Source of the DNA: Setaria digitata
Taxonomy: Eukaryota; Nematoda; Chromadorea; Rhabditida; Setariidae
Length of the DNA stretch: 60,260 nt
Direction: 5' to 3'
NCBI GenBank assembly: GCA_003640385.1
Contig: RCAB01000398.1
Coordinates: forward strand, 1 to 60,260
Shown: positions 12,780 to 25,024 of the stretch, in pieces
How positions within the stretch are numbered: the first letter of the stretch is position 1
Layout of the letters: each line of letters begins with the position of its first letter
The notes under the pieces: model-generated
The model's input: the letters and a program-made list of their open reading frames with translations, nothing else
The model's database searches: none
Told to the model about the DNA's origin: nothing
Made by a program: the position numbers and the translations under genes

Positions 12780-13827
12780 TAGTGATGGAATCAACCTAAA
12801 ACTATAATTGGAGACTAATTAAAATCTCTATAACAATCATATTTCTTTTATTTCAAAGGAAATTCAGCCGACTTTGGCTGAAGTATCTGACCATGAACTA
12901 AACATGTTTAGTTGTTAAAAATTGCTTGTATCATTATTGCCTGCAGAGATTTGACAGTTTTGAAACTCAAAATTAAGAATTAAAAAGAAAAAAGTGCTGG
13001 CAAAAAATAAAGTAACAAATTATAACTCTAATAAGATTACCTACATTCTTGCAGTCGTACAGAGTATATGACAACTTATATCATAATACAAAAAGAGAGT
13101 TAGCTATTCCACATGGATGAATAATTCCGTGATCCCAAAAGTGATCACTAAATGGTTCATCCGATCATAATGATCTACAAAGAAATGGTATGAAGTCCAA
13201 CTAACAGAGTTCCATTTTTTTTCTTTTTTTAATTCTCCAAGAAATAAAACCTTGAAAAGAAGGAAAAAATCATCGTAAGCAGTGTGAGATGTCAAAATTT
13301 ACACAATTTCATATTTTATCTCTAAAACTATTCTCTTATTGCAAATGACATAAAACGATCAGCTTCTTCAAATCATATGTTCGAAAAACCGGAAAGAAAA
13401 CCACGAACAACCAAACCGCAACACCAGGTCATCAACCTGACACGATTTATTTTGGATGCTATATTTCACAACCCGTAAAACCGGGCCGCATTCAGACGAC
13501 TCGTTGTGAAAATTCTATTTCTCGTGGAAATATGGGTTAGGTAGTTTAGTTCTATATTGATGGTTACATGGTGCACTCTTATGTACTTTATTATTGCTAT
13601 AATGGTGCTATCACTTATGCTACTGTGAATGTGCTAGATTGTATTCTTTCATATGGAATTAGATCATGTAGAACCTAGACTGTAATGGCTACTGAACTAT
13701 GCATAACAATTAACGACACGATGGGATGGATATTCAGGGGTGCTTTTGTTGAGGAGAGTTTTTGCAATACTTTAAAAAATTTGCATCATTTCAGGATGGA
13801 AGCGGCAGTGTTTTAAGCAGTTATACG
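12780..13827. other. Divergent promoter region EDC3/MRPL54
   Basis: About 1 kb separates two divergently transcribed housekeeping genes. A patch at 13385-13530 is clearly less AT-rich than its surroundings and may be a shared promoter. No gene was recognised. Confidence 0.4.
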
Positions 13828-14812
13828 ATGAAAATATTTATCAAAACGGGAGCTGCAATATCTCGACACATATGGTCGCCCAGACTAGTATCATTTCTGC
13901 ATGGCAAGTAGTAGTTTTCCCTTTTAGAATTAAGAATTGATGATTCAGACACACCTGAGAAGACTAGTCTTACTGCCAAGTGGATTGTAAACGTTTTATT
14001 TTAACAAAATGAATTAATTCTTGTTTTATTTAGAAATAAAAGGATCTTACAATACAATTTTTTGATACATTTACTTAATGATTGAAGGATTGAATGAATT
14101 TCGGACTAGCATTTTACTTGATCCTTCTGAGTATTAGTTAACTGTAAGACCTTTCATTTCAGGAATGCCAATGCTATTGCGAAATTATGCCTCGGTGGGA
14201 TCAAAAATTTTTCCTGAAAAAGAGGATAAAGGTTTCATTGATTTGAATACTGAGAAGCTCTGCACCCACGTTTGTGTAAATTACCTGATTGAAGGTAAGT
14301 TGAGTCTGAGTTTTCTAGATTAAATTTGTTTCGCTGGCAAGAATTTGGTATGCTTTTATCACTCATTTCTCATTTGCTTTCAAATTTAGGTGGTTTCTTT
14401 TTCTTAAAAAAAAAATCCTCATATCATATCAAGTACAACTGTTATTAATCCTGAAGGTGGAGAAGATCCGAAAATTTTGCCTGACGCCAATTATCCAGGA
14501 TGGCTTTTTGAGTTAAAATTGGGTCGGAGAAAAGAGCTGGAAGATTTAGATCCAGATACTGATGGTTGGCTTTATTGGCGAGCGTACCGGTTGGTCAGTG
14601 TTTTGTCCTTCCAATAACGATGTTTAAATATGTTTCAATTTTTTTTTCAAATATATTTCCATGTATATGGAAGATATAAATGATTTTAGCGACAGTTGCG
14701 TCAAATTCGTCGTATAGAAAAATTAAAGCAAAGATATATCAGTCTACAAGATTCGCCAACAATGCGCAGAAGTGGTTACCGAGGGAAGAAAACTTCTTTG
14801 TACGAAATATGA
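13828..14812 (+). CDS. MRPL54: Mitochondrial large-subunit ribosomal protein L54, 4 exons
   Basis: Exons 13828-13903, 14163-14294, 14457-14593 and 14690-14812 join in phase to 155 residues. The core reads CTHVCVNYLIEGGEDPKILP, then YPGWLFELKLG and LEDLDPD...YWR, which is the L54 family pattern. It is a component of the large subunit of the mitochondrial ribosome. The N terminus (residues 1-45) is rich in Arg, Ser and hydrophobics with no acidic residue until about 45, as expected of a mitochondrial presequence. Intron 1 needs a GC donor (CATG|GCAAGT). The alternative is translation from the ATG just after the 14162 acceptor, which would be trans-spliced and would give a shorter presequence. 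Both leave the mature protein unchanged. Confidence 0.88.
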
Positions 14813-17800
14813 TGTTTATGTTGGTTATAAATAGCTGTTGATCCTTAATTTCCTGCATCAGTCTTCTGAAGGATGATTCTCGACTTTATATCAATTTTAC
14901 TATCTCTTTTGTATATGTGTTAGAATTATGTTAAGTTATTCGCGAGTATAACATAAATTAGGAGAAGCGAATGTTGCGAACTTCCGGTTTTTAGTTTGTT
15001 ATTTGAAATTCATTTTCTTAGCTGTAGAGTTTTTAGGCATATCGGTACTTTAAAAAGTCAGAACACCTTTACAGCCTTATTTTGGGAATTAGTCAGCGAC
15101 GAAACTTACAAATTAATAGACTTAATTTCCGTAATATTCATCTTTCTGTTGTCACTTTCTGCATTTGAGAGGTCTATTGAATTGTAGTTGTAATTTCTTT
15201 TTGCTTTACGTTGGTCGCTTTTCTTTTTTATTAACAATTTGTTTATATTATTTGCTGGATACTGTTATTAAAAGGCTACAACTGTGGGACTTTGTTTGTT
15301 AGTGGTGGTGATGATTAAAATTAAGTTTAATGAACAGATTAAAACAATTTTGATTTAGGTATTATCCTCGAAAAGTAAATCAGTGAAAGCATTAAAATGA
15401 ATTGATTCAATCTCCTTAAAAATTTATGCAAACACTGAATTGTTTCATTCTCTTTGTTGCTGACGTGGTGAGCGGCCATGTGAAACTGTCTTACAAGTTG
15501 AAGCGAACGTCGTGATCTCAGGATGATTCGGTAATACTCCTTGCATAACTGACAGTTATTGGATCATGTCTGCGAAGCCAATAAAACTAGAGGTATTCAC
15601 ATCTTCAGGATTTAGAAGCAAATTCCCACAACGGTACAGAATAGTAATTCCAAACTGCAGTGAAGGTTTTGAATTGGAGATCTGATAACATGTGGCATTT
15701 AACAGTGCAACAAAGGATGTGCAGAAATGACCAGAACAGAACAGAGAAAGGTGTGACCCTACTTCACCTTTGGCCTCACATGTCAGGTCCATCACTCTAC
15801 AATACTTTCTATGACAGTCTTTGTGGAAGATTCACTGTGCTCACTGTCAAATGATAATCATGTTCACACGCTTCTATCAAAGGATTATAAATTATGCTAA
15901 CCATATGGAGAGTCTTTGTATAACAGCGTGGCGCAGTTCATTTGTTTAGACTATCTGACTTATCATCACTCGTCATCAGCTGTCACAGTTATCATCATTT
16001 TCATCATCAGCTGGATATTTTACATTGATCCAGATTACCGTATCCATCCTTTTGCATAACTTGAAGATCTCAGTGAGTGAGGAACGATTACTACTAGATT
16101 TCTTAATGATAAATTTTAATGGTATGTCGAATTGTAACCTAGATAGATGTACAAGTTAGAAGAAAGCAACAGGAAACAGAATACAAAATGTCATGTCGGA
16201 ATGATATCAATTGATTTTTCATCTATTAGAAGTTCTCTTCAAACTAAACAGTATTCCGGAACAGTACATTTCTTCTAGTCGTGATAACCTGCGGAAACAT
16301 GTGCTCTCCAAAGTTCGAATTTGAACGATGTCGAGTTTTTCTGAACTTCTAGTGGCACATTTTTCATTTTGATGCGGGAATTCTCGATGCTTTGCTAGAA
16401 ACAAGAACTCACCAAGGCACTTGGTTCATTTCCTCCTACTATATTTTAACTAGGAAAAGAGGGCGAACTATCGCTGTACGGAAGAATACTTAATAAAACG
16501 TCCCGTTCCCAGTTCACTTCACTTCACACACCTGTTCCAGGTAAGCACCCCAGTTCTCTGCTTCTTGTGAATTCTTCTGGCTTCAGTCCTAGATAGCAAG
16601 AAATTATCACCAGTGACAACAGCACTGCTGGTGATTTGCATAACGTTGTTTAATGTTGTAAATCGGCATTGGTAACCCTCAAAGATTCTTATCACATCAC
16701 CACTATTCAGCAGTAGACATGCATTACCACATGTTCAGAACATGTAACTCAGATGCAGTTGAAGTTTCCTTCTTTCTTTTTTGAAAAGTGAGGGTCAGTT
16801 CGTAGGGTGATGCTGAAGTGCTAGATTTGCAACAATTTTCTTCCAAGTACGGAACAAACTTTGACTACCTGATATAGCACATAAACTAGCAGTGTGTAAC
16901 AAAGTAGATGCAGGAATGCTTGGCTTTTTATTTCACAGATAAAGCCAGAAAGCTAATCATGCCTTGAACACATTTCTTTTCCGAAAAATGGAAATTTTGC
17001 GGAAAAATTCTGTCTCTAGAGGGAAACAAATGCGGTTAAAAGTTCTCTTCCACAAAATGCGACAGGACGGTCTTTTTGGCGAAGATTTCCTCAACAAATA
17101 TGCATTCGATTGTTATCAGTAAATGTACATACATATATATACACATACAGGTGTGCATGTGCATGTGTGTGTCACCATCAACTGTGGAAATCATACATTA
17201 CCTTCGATATACCTATCTGCTACCGGTTATTTGTCCTCTTTAGTCGAGATTAATTCTTTTCGTTTTTCCACTCCCTAGCCCTATGTATGTTCCGTAATTT
17301 GGTACCTCTCATTAACAGACCAAGAATAGCGTCTCTTTAGGTTACAACTCTCCTCAATCTCCGCTCCTTTCTCTGCTGCTCGATAAAACTACTGACTGAC
17401 CTATATGTCGAGATCCTTTCAAGTTTGAGGTGAGATTTATGGTTCTGATATGGTCCTCACTCCTTCTACCTCCTTACATTACATGCTGTTATCGCACCCT
17501 CAAAACAATACCCAATCACTGACACATACAGGCACCGATCGGCATACCGCTACATACATTCACGACATTTTACTAACACACACATGGATGATGGACTAAC
17601 GAACTGATAGGCTGTGACACTAATTACCTGATAGCCATCAACTGCAACACTCACGGACAGCAACGGTTCAAGCTAATGATAACAATTCTACCGCATTTTC
17701 GCATGATTTTGAAACCAACAAATGGCTAGGGTGAACTATATTAGTTAGGTGGTAAATTAATTAGCGCAACTTACTCTCTAGTCTTTTATTCAATTAAGTC

Positions 17801-19503
17801 ATTAGTCCAGTGCAGCAATGGAAGATGGAAGCAAAGCTGTTTGCATTTCAAGGATTGCCGAAATCTTCAGGAAGATTTCAGCAGGTTTTTTTGCCGGCTC
17901 AATTAGGCATTAAGTCATATAATATCAAATGGTGCTTCGAATGATATATTGCTTTTCTATGAAAGCGATGGGACAGAAATGCTGCATTCTGATTTGTTAT
18001 CTTCCAAACATCAGTCATCACTTTTTTCTTTTGTTTTTATAATCATTATTCTTCTTCTTAAGTAAAAATTCTCAGGAGTTCAGTAGTTGAAATAAAAAGA
18101 CAAATGATCATTATCAATTTGATGAGATCAGAAGGATGTCCACAAGGAGTCTGTTATCAATTTTGGAAATTTAGGTGCATATCAATTCTGAAATCCTTAT
18201 TAGTTAAGAAAGTTGAAATGTGATGTAGTATTGAGGAATGTTAGTCTTCTCTATCTGATTTTGTTGTGAAACCAAAAATGGCACTTGAAAAGTGATGCAG
18301 AGTGCATTATAAAAATGGATACTGGAAGCAGTGGAGAGCATTGTTTTTTCTCTCTGGTTGATAAGCTGATAAACGATTGATAATTAAGTGCAAAAGTGAT
18401 AGAAATGAGTGGAGGTAAAGAAAATAGATATGCAAGCTTATTCTAATGACATGTTAGATGTATAGATAATTTCTTAAATTGATCATTTATTTCTTATCAA
18501 ATAGTCGATAAATCCTTGCTTCGTGGACTAATAAAACTGCCAGAATTTGAAATTATTTTTCATTATTTTCTTATCATTTTTCCTGTACGTTCTCAGCAAA
18601 ATCTAATCAGACTTTACTTATGAGTTAGAAACTGCAAAACCGCCTATTATAAAGACGCTTAAATTTACTGGATTTTATAGCTTACTTACTCCTTTCATTC
18701 ATTCTAGGTCGCATAATTTTCGATTTAACTATTATAATTTTGTAGACTAGTTTATAGCTTCAGATCTTATGTATTAGATTCTTACAACGTACTTCAAGGT
18801 CTAAGTTAGAACTTAAAATTCGAGTTATGAACTGACATTGAAAAGTCGATAAATTAAATTGCTAACGACTACTTTAACTCATCTTCTTGTTCTGTCATTT
18901 GGAAACAAACATAGAGTGGAAGAATACTGAAAGTTCGTTGCAATGATATGCATTTACTTCATGATAAAAATAATGCATAGCTGAATAATGATATAATTCA
19001 TGATTTATGATTTTATCCAAAGAGCAATCCATTTTCTAAATCTCATTAATTAACATGAAAGGAAGAAGGACACAACTGCAAGCGATAATTTAGAAATCAT
19101 TACTTCAGTGATGGATTATTACTATCATCATTCAGACTCCTAATATTACCACCTCTCATTTCCATTTCATCCATTTGTTTTCCCCAAACAATCCGTCATC
19201 CTCGAGATAGAATCCTCTCTTTCAGTGATGCAAGGAATGTTTGTATTTAGCGATTACATGTCACTAAATTAAGTCACCACAAGGTACCTACTGATATTTG
19301 TTGTTATGCTGATAAGTACACACAAACGAACTCGTTTATCTTTATCACTAAATGAATTGTTTATGCTTATTACTCCGATTATCAGTGATATCAACTGGAT
19401 GATTAATGTAACGTAATCGTAAATCCAATCACTTCACGGCCTGTCACAAACAATTGTGGCAATGTGACTGATCGATCGGCTGATTACTGATAATCTGAAG
19501 CGG
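14813..19503. other. Gene-free 4.7 kb upstream of bro-1
   Basis: No convincing gene is visible. Short open frames at 15556-15854 and 16219-16404 show no family resemblance. A short TA/CA-rich run lies near 17130-17170. The last 1.4 kb is dense in TGATAA/TTATCA motifs (listed separately), suggesting regulatory DNA for bro-1. Confidence 0.5.
18111..19493. promoter_or_regulatory. GATA-motif cluster upstream of bro-1
   Basis: TGATAA or its complement TTATCA occurs at 18111, 18154, 18359, 18367, 18378, 18494, 18571, 19310, 19342, 19379 and 19488. Three copies sit within 25 bases (18359-18383). At this base composition roughly two would be expected in 1.4 kb (hand estimate). A role as binding sites for GATA factors is inferred. 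Confidence 0.45.
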
Positions 19504-22249
19504 ATGACCCGACATGCTTATCAGTTACGGAAGGAGGAGGAAGCGGAAGAGGAGGCGGAAAGCACAGATGCCACTATGGGCGGGGCCGGCATTTCACCCG
19601 CTATTGTTGCCGCTGCTCGATATGCGGTCATGGTTGCGGCTGCCGTCCAACAGCAAATGCGGTGTTGTATGCCCGCGGTGGTGGATAATCAGCTTCAGAA
19701 ATTCGGTACGTTGATAATATTACGGTGGCCCATTTCCGGAACGTCCACAGCAGTAGTATGGATACGGTATTACCTTATCCGAAGACTACCGCTCTGACAG
19801 TTACGGTCATCATCATGATGAAAGATTGGGAGGGAAAATTTCCAAGTTCTCGTCATTTAGCTCATTATAAGGAATTTTTTATAATTCATGACAATGCTTA
19901 TCAGTTTATCAAATCATGTGATTTTTGCTACAGCATTTCACTGTTTATCACTGCTTTATAAGCTAATATTAGCCACAAATCACAACAAATCGTAGAAAAC
20001 ACTAAGATTTCTTCCCCTTCTTTTTTTTCTTCAACAAAACGACTCGTAAATTTGATGAATCTTATGAAAATTTTCATAAGACCTCTATTTTTTTATTCGT
20101 TCCAGAAACTGATCCGGAAATCAGGCAACTGATTGGTCCAGCACAAATCGCTTTTGCCGGATTACCACATGCACCGGTAGTAGAACGACGTAACGCATTA
20201 CTGCAGAGTTGCACTGATCGACAGCAACCACGTCTACCTATCGTTAGTTTTTCATTTTATTAAGCTACAGATAGTGTGACATTACATTTCTCAATCTATT
20301 TAAATTTTTTTCTACTACAAAAGGATGACATATCTTTTTCATGTTATTTTACATTTTTGTTTGTTATATGTTCTTGTGGTTCTCATTTCCTTCCATTTAA
20401 AATAGAACATCATTTCCAAAGGATATCAGGTTTAAGCTGATTCTCAAAATGAACCTTCTCTTATCTTCATTTGATATCGCTAATTTACAATGCATGGTAA
20501 TATTGTCACTTTGATACATTTTGCATTGCACCATTGTTTCGCTGGTCTGTGACAGTCTTGCATTATTCAAAAATATTTCTCGGTTGCATCAGGAAAAAAA
20601 AAAGAAGAAAAATGCCACCTCGAAAAAAACCAGATGAAACTGCTCAAATATTTTTTGAAAATTGCACTTTAGTCGAAGTTTAAAGAGATATTTAAATGAT
20701 TTCTCTTTCAATCAACTTTTTACGCGGTACTACAAAAGGCTCTACAGTTTATCCTTCTAATAAATTTTCTGTCCTTTGACCTCCATAAAAATGGAACCCT
20801 GTCTCTATAAGAAATTTATTTTTTCTTCGATAGAAAGTACAATTCTCGTTAGTATCGGATGAAGAAATGAAAAAAAGAAAAAGATAAAAAAGTAAATAAC
20901 AACCGCAAAAACATCGTTTACTCAAGAAATACAATTTTTATCAAATGATGAACATAAAGTTAGTACACAACAAAAATAATAGAATCGATGGTTAGACGTT
21001 GAATAATTTTTCTTCATTTGTGTATTTTTGAGGTTTGTGTTTTTTTCCTTTACATTTTCAAGTAAGTTGATAAAGTTTCAAATTACCGTACTAATCCACT
21101 TTCATTCATTTTGAATGCCACATTACTTACTACTTTTATTTATTTCTACAATAGTCATCACTCACTTCTTTTTCTTGGAATTTCTTTGTGGAAATAGCAT
21201 TTCTGTGTATGCTTATATGCTATACTGACAAAAATTCTAGATTCCTTTTAAAAAATTGCCCTTCAGAGAGAGATGGAGAAGAAAAGTAAAGGTAGACGAA
21301 AGAGCGGCTCATTAATTCTTATTTAGAAATCAATAATTAGATTATGATTATGCATCGAAAGTTGTCGAAATATTCACCACCATACCCTTTTCCAGCATAT
21401 GTTGGTTTTATCAAATACTAAAATTGGTATAAAATAGTGGGTTGCTGTAAAATGATTCTATAACTCCTTTGAGAGTAAAATAGGATCCGAAACTCGAAAG
21501 TATAATTATCAACTCTCGATCTTATAGTGGTAATTTAAGCGATTAATTTATAAGTTCTAAGCTTAATTTTTTTTCTTTTCTCAGAATGCGATAACTCCCT
21601 GTTTTTTTCAGACATTCACTCAGTTTGGCTATAACAGTGATTTTCCCTTATCCTCCTGTACTGTTGGCCAAGAAGAGGTGTAGTTTCATTAGTTTCATTT
21701 CCTGTTAATTTTAATTGAAATATTCGACACCATGATCCTGGTAATATCAGAGTTATTTAGTATGATGAAATGTAAAACAGTGCTGAAAATTTATTATATC
21801 ATGTATATTACCGTAATCACTGTTGAAATATTACTGCATGGTTAAATGAGATTTATCGTACAAATGCTGGAGTAGTCTTGATAGCATTGAAAACTATTAA
21901 AAAATAAAAGCTATGATGCAGAAGTGTGATTAAATTTACATTTAGTGAGATTTATTTAATTAGGTTTGAATTTAATTAAGTTACATTAAAATTTAGTGGG
22001 TCATTAGAAGTTTCAAACAATATAAATTCGCTATTTTTCTAGATAACTTTTGAAAGTCGATTCATCTTGAACGGTGTCTGCGTAATTCTACGTGGTATCT
22101 TAAATCGTGAAATGATGACAGGTTCCAGTACGTTACAGTTCGATGAAGAAAGAGCTGCGGAAGAGGAACTTCGCCGGCAACAAGCAATGCAACAGTACGG
22201 TGAACGGATACAAGCAATTCGACAAAGGTTTAATTTGCCGCAGAGTTGA
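19504..22249 (+). CDS. bro-1: Core-binding factor beta (CBF-beta/BRO-1) homologue, 4 exons
   Basis: Exons 19504-19705, 20106-20242, 21612-21677 and 22043-22249 join in phase to 203 residues; human CBF-beta has about 182. CBF-beta does not bind DNA but raises the DNA affinity of Runx proteins; C. elegans BRO-1 works with the Runx factor RNT-1 in seam-cell division. The diagnostic block is in exon 4: FILNGVCVILRG followed by LQFDEERA, matching MILNGVCVIWKG and LEFDEERA in humans. Exon 2 matches the ER-x-x-x-L-x-x-C-x-DR stretch. An acidic Glu-rich run and an Ala-rich segment fill the first 55 residues and are not part of the usual fold, so the start could lie elsewhere. The exon 3 donor (GTGTAG) is weak. 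AATAAA lies at 22265. Confidence 0.92.
19898..19950. promoter_or_regulatory. Three GATA-type motifs in bro-1 intron 1
   Basis: TTATCA occurs at 19898, 19906 and 19945 within 53 bases of intron 1 (19706-20105). C. elegans bro-1 is known to be controlled by the GATA factor ELT-1 through a conserved non-coding element in the gene, so a parallel arrangement is plausible. Confidence 0.4.
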
Positions 22250-25024
22250 TGATGACTGCAAATGAATAAATAACAGTGGTTTTATTATTAATTTTCAAGT
22301 ATTAATTCTTGAATGTTCCTTTTCTCAGGTGTGTTTATGCTTTGTCTTTGTGATTCTTCATTTGTCTCATTTACGCAACGATGTCTTTAGTGTTATAGAA
22401 CAGTTATCTTAATTATGTTTTCTACACTAGAGACTAAGAATCATGTTTCGGGTTACGTATGAGGACTTTTTTGAAGCCATAAGAACGAAGTGCCAATTGA
22501 ATGGACCCATAAAATTACGAAAATTAGAAGCAAAATTTTTAATCCAAATTAGAAAATTACCTTAGTGGATAAGGACTTGTTTAAACAGTAAACCGGCTGG
22601 TGGATATTCGGGAATTGAAGTACTTCGTTCTTGTGACTGTAGAAGATGTTGTATGAGAGATAGGAGTAGTGGGTTAATCAGTAAATGTATTCTTAAGTAT
22701 ACCACTTTGTTACCACGAAACCATTCATTTTGTTCATTTTTGCTTTTTTTTTTCACTTGCAATTCACTTAAAATTATTATACATTTGTGCCAGCATTCAT
22801 TCTGCCTATGTGTCTTCTACTTTGGCTCAGGGATTTTTTGTTTTATTTTGTTCTTCTTTAATTAACATCACTTATTAGTTTTGGAAATTCATCTCCAGCA
22901 ATAATATTTGATTTGTCCTGTTTTATATTTTATATCTGTGCCTTCGACTTCTCCGTCGTGATTTTGTTTTTCTTTCCATTAAAACTGTCGTTTTAAACGT
23001 GTATTAATTGTTAAAAAGTTGTTTGGTCAAATTTAACAATTCAATAAAAATTTCTGTAACTGTCAAAGAATTGAGCTTTTAAATTTTCACAAAAATTTTT
23101 CAGAGAGAAGGCTAAAACTGTCCAGTCGTTACTGTCCCACATTTTATCTACTTTCAAACTTTCTGGAACTATGAATCTGATATGTTCAAATCGATGTTTT
23201 TACAACAACGAATTATGCAGCAGGTGGTGAAAGTCGAAGGGAGCAATATAATGTAACATTTCCACGGAATTAACATTTTAATGCTAATGATACAAACAAT
23301 GAAGTTGGTGAGAATCTTTAAGAATGCATCTTAAGCTTGCCGAAGTAACCCATCTAACATATCAATCAGCTGATCAGCTGCTTGTTACTAATGCTATTCT
23401 TATTGCTACTACTAGTTGTCTAGCACTGATATCAATAAGCTTATCATTACTTAATTACTGAGAGGGACGAAAAGTTTCCAAGATGCATTGGCATTAATGA
23501 GAACTGTCAGCAGATGGTGTATCAAATTTTCACATTACTCAAGTTCTGATAACATTAACTATGCGGCTATGCTTAAAATCACTAGTGCTATCAGTCGGTG
23601 ACTTTCTGTTGCTAATTTATTTTTAGGTAATGTTCAAAGATCAGAAGTATCGCCTTTTCCTTAAAATGCTCCATTCAGTATCTTTCACATAGTACGAATT
23701 TAAGCCAGTTTAAAATTTTTGAAAAGAGAATTTTAGATGGTTTTAACTAGCAGAATTTATGTTTGAAATTCATAGATTGAAAAGTTGCAATTTTTTTTTG
23801 AGATTAATTTGCATATAAAAAAATTTTCCAAGGAAAAGAAATGACAATCGACTTTATCATACTAGAATATTACAGTTCTATGAATATGCAATAGATGCAC
23901 CGTTTGAATCGCTCATAATTTATTGCTGATAATATTTCATACTAATTTTATCACAATCAAATTACTATAAATTATTATCATAATTACGGTACAGTTACCA
24001 TAATGTCATTGTCATATAGTACTGCTAACTTTTATATTTCAGTATCTATTTTCTTAACTTTTTTTTACTTAATTTCCGTTTTCAACATAAGATTGAGATC
24101 GAAAAGAGTGGCAGTGGAATATTTGTCGTTGTGACGAACGAGGAAAGATGCAAATTTGTGATTTCACTTTTTTCAAATGAAAAAAATTTCCGCACTACTC
24201 GTCTCAGTGCCACATTACCACCTTCCCTCGTTATTTCTCAATATCCTTTCCGTTTTTTTTTCCAATTGTCGGCTCCTCAGTAAATTGGTATGAATTAAAT
24301 AAATAATCTCGGCGGCATATCATTTTTGCAAACAAATTAAATTTTAATGGATTCGGAAGCTCCTAAGACTTTATTTTTTTTCTTCTTTTTGGTCATAGAA
24401 AATTTGCATAAAAGAATTAAAAAAGATCTGAACAACAGTTCTTTAGTGTAAAATCCGTTAAGGAAATTAATTTTGTTTAATTAAATTTTCAATCTATTAG
24501 AGATTACTGCAAAAATCAAACATTGTTTTGTAAGTCATTTTAAGCTTGCTTCAAATTAACAAAAATGGTAGGTAAATTTAATTCGGTTGATAATATAAAC
24601 CTATGAAATAAATTGCATAGACTATTTGATTAAAATATTTTTAATGATATCTAAGATAGCTTTTATTGCGAATTAATTAATATAAATAATCGAAGCTGGT
24701 ACTTATAACATAGGAATGTTTAATTGCTATGATCTAACAATTCTCTTTATGACATTTTTTTCTTCATAAGTCACAAAAAAGAAGAAAAAAATCTTGTCTT
24801 CGAGAGTGAAAAGGAGCCAGGAGTGTCGTATTGAATATCCGCTAAACTATTAGAATTAAAAGATTACTTTTATTTGCAGCATAAATTCTCAATTTTCTAC
24901 AAAAAAAAAAAGAGGGAAAGAAAAATAGAGAAAAAAAAAAAACATAAATATCGATGGTATTGAGGCTCAAATAAGTAAAGTAGTAATTTTCAGAAACAAA
25001 TAATAAGATAGAGATTTTAGGACA
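22250..25024. other. Intergenic between bro-1 and the transthyretin-like gene
   Basis: 2.8 kb of AT-rich DNA separate two converging genes. The bro-1 polyadenylation signal is at 22265. At about 23365-23385 two overlapping CAGCTG E-boxes and TGATCA palindromes occur. No gene was recognised. Confidence 0.4.

Noticed and set aside
15556..16404. Short frames at 15.6-16.4 kb in a somewhat GC-richer area
   Set aside because: Overlapping on both strands, no splice logic and no recognised motif.
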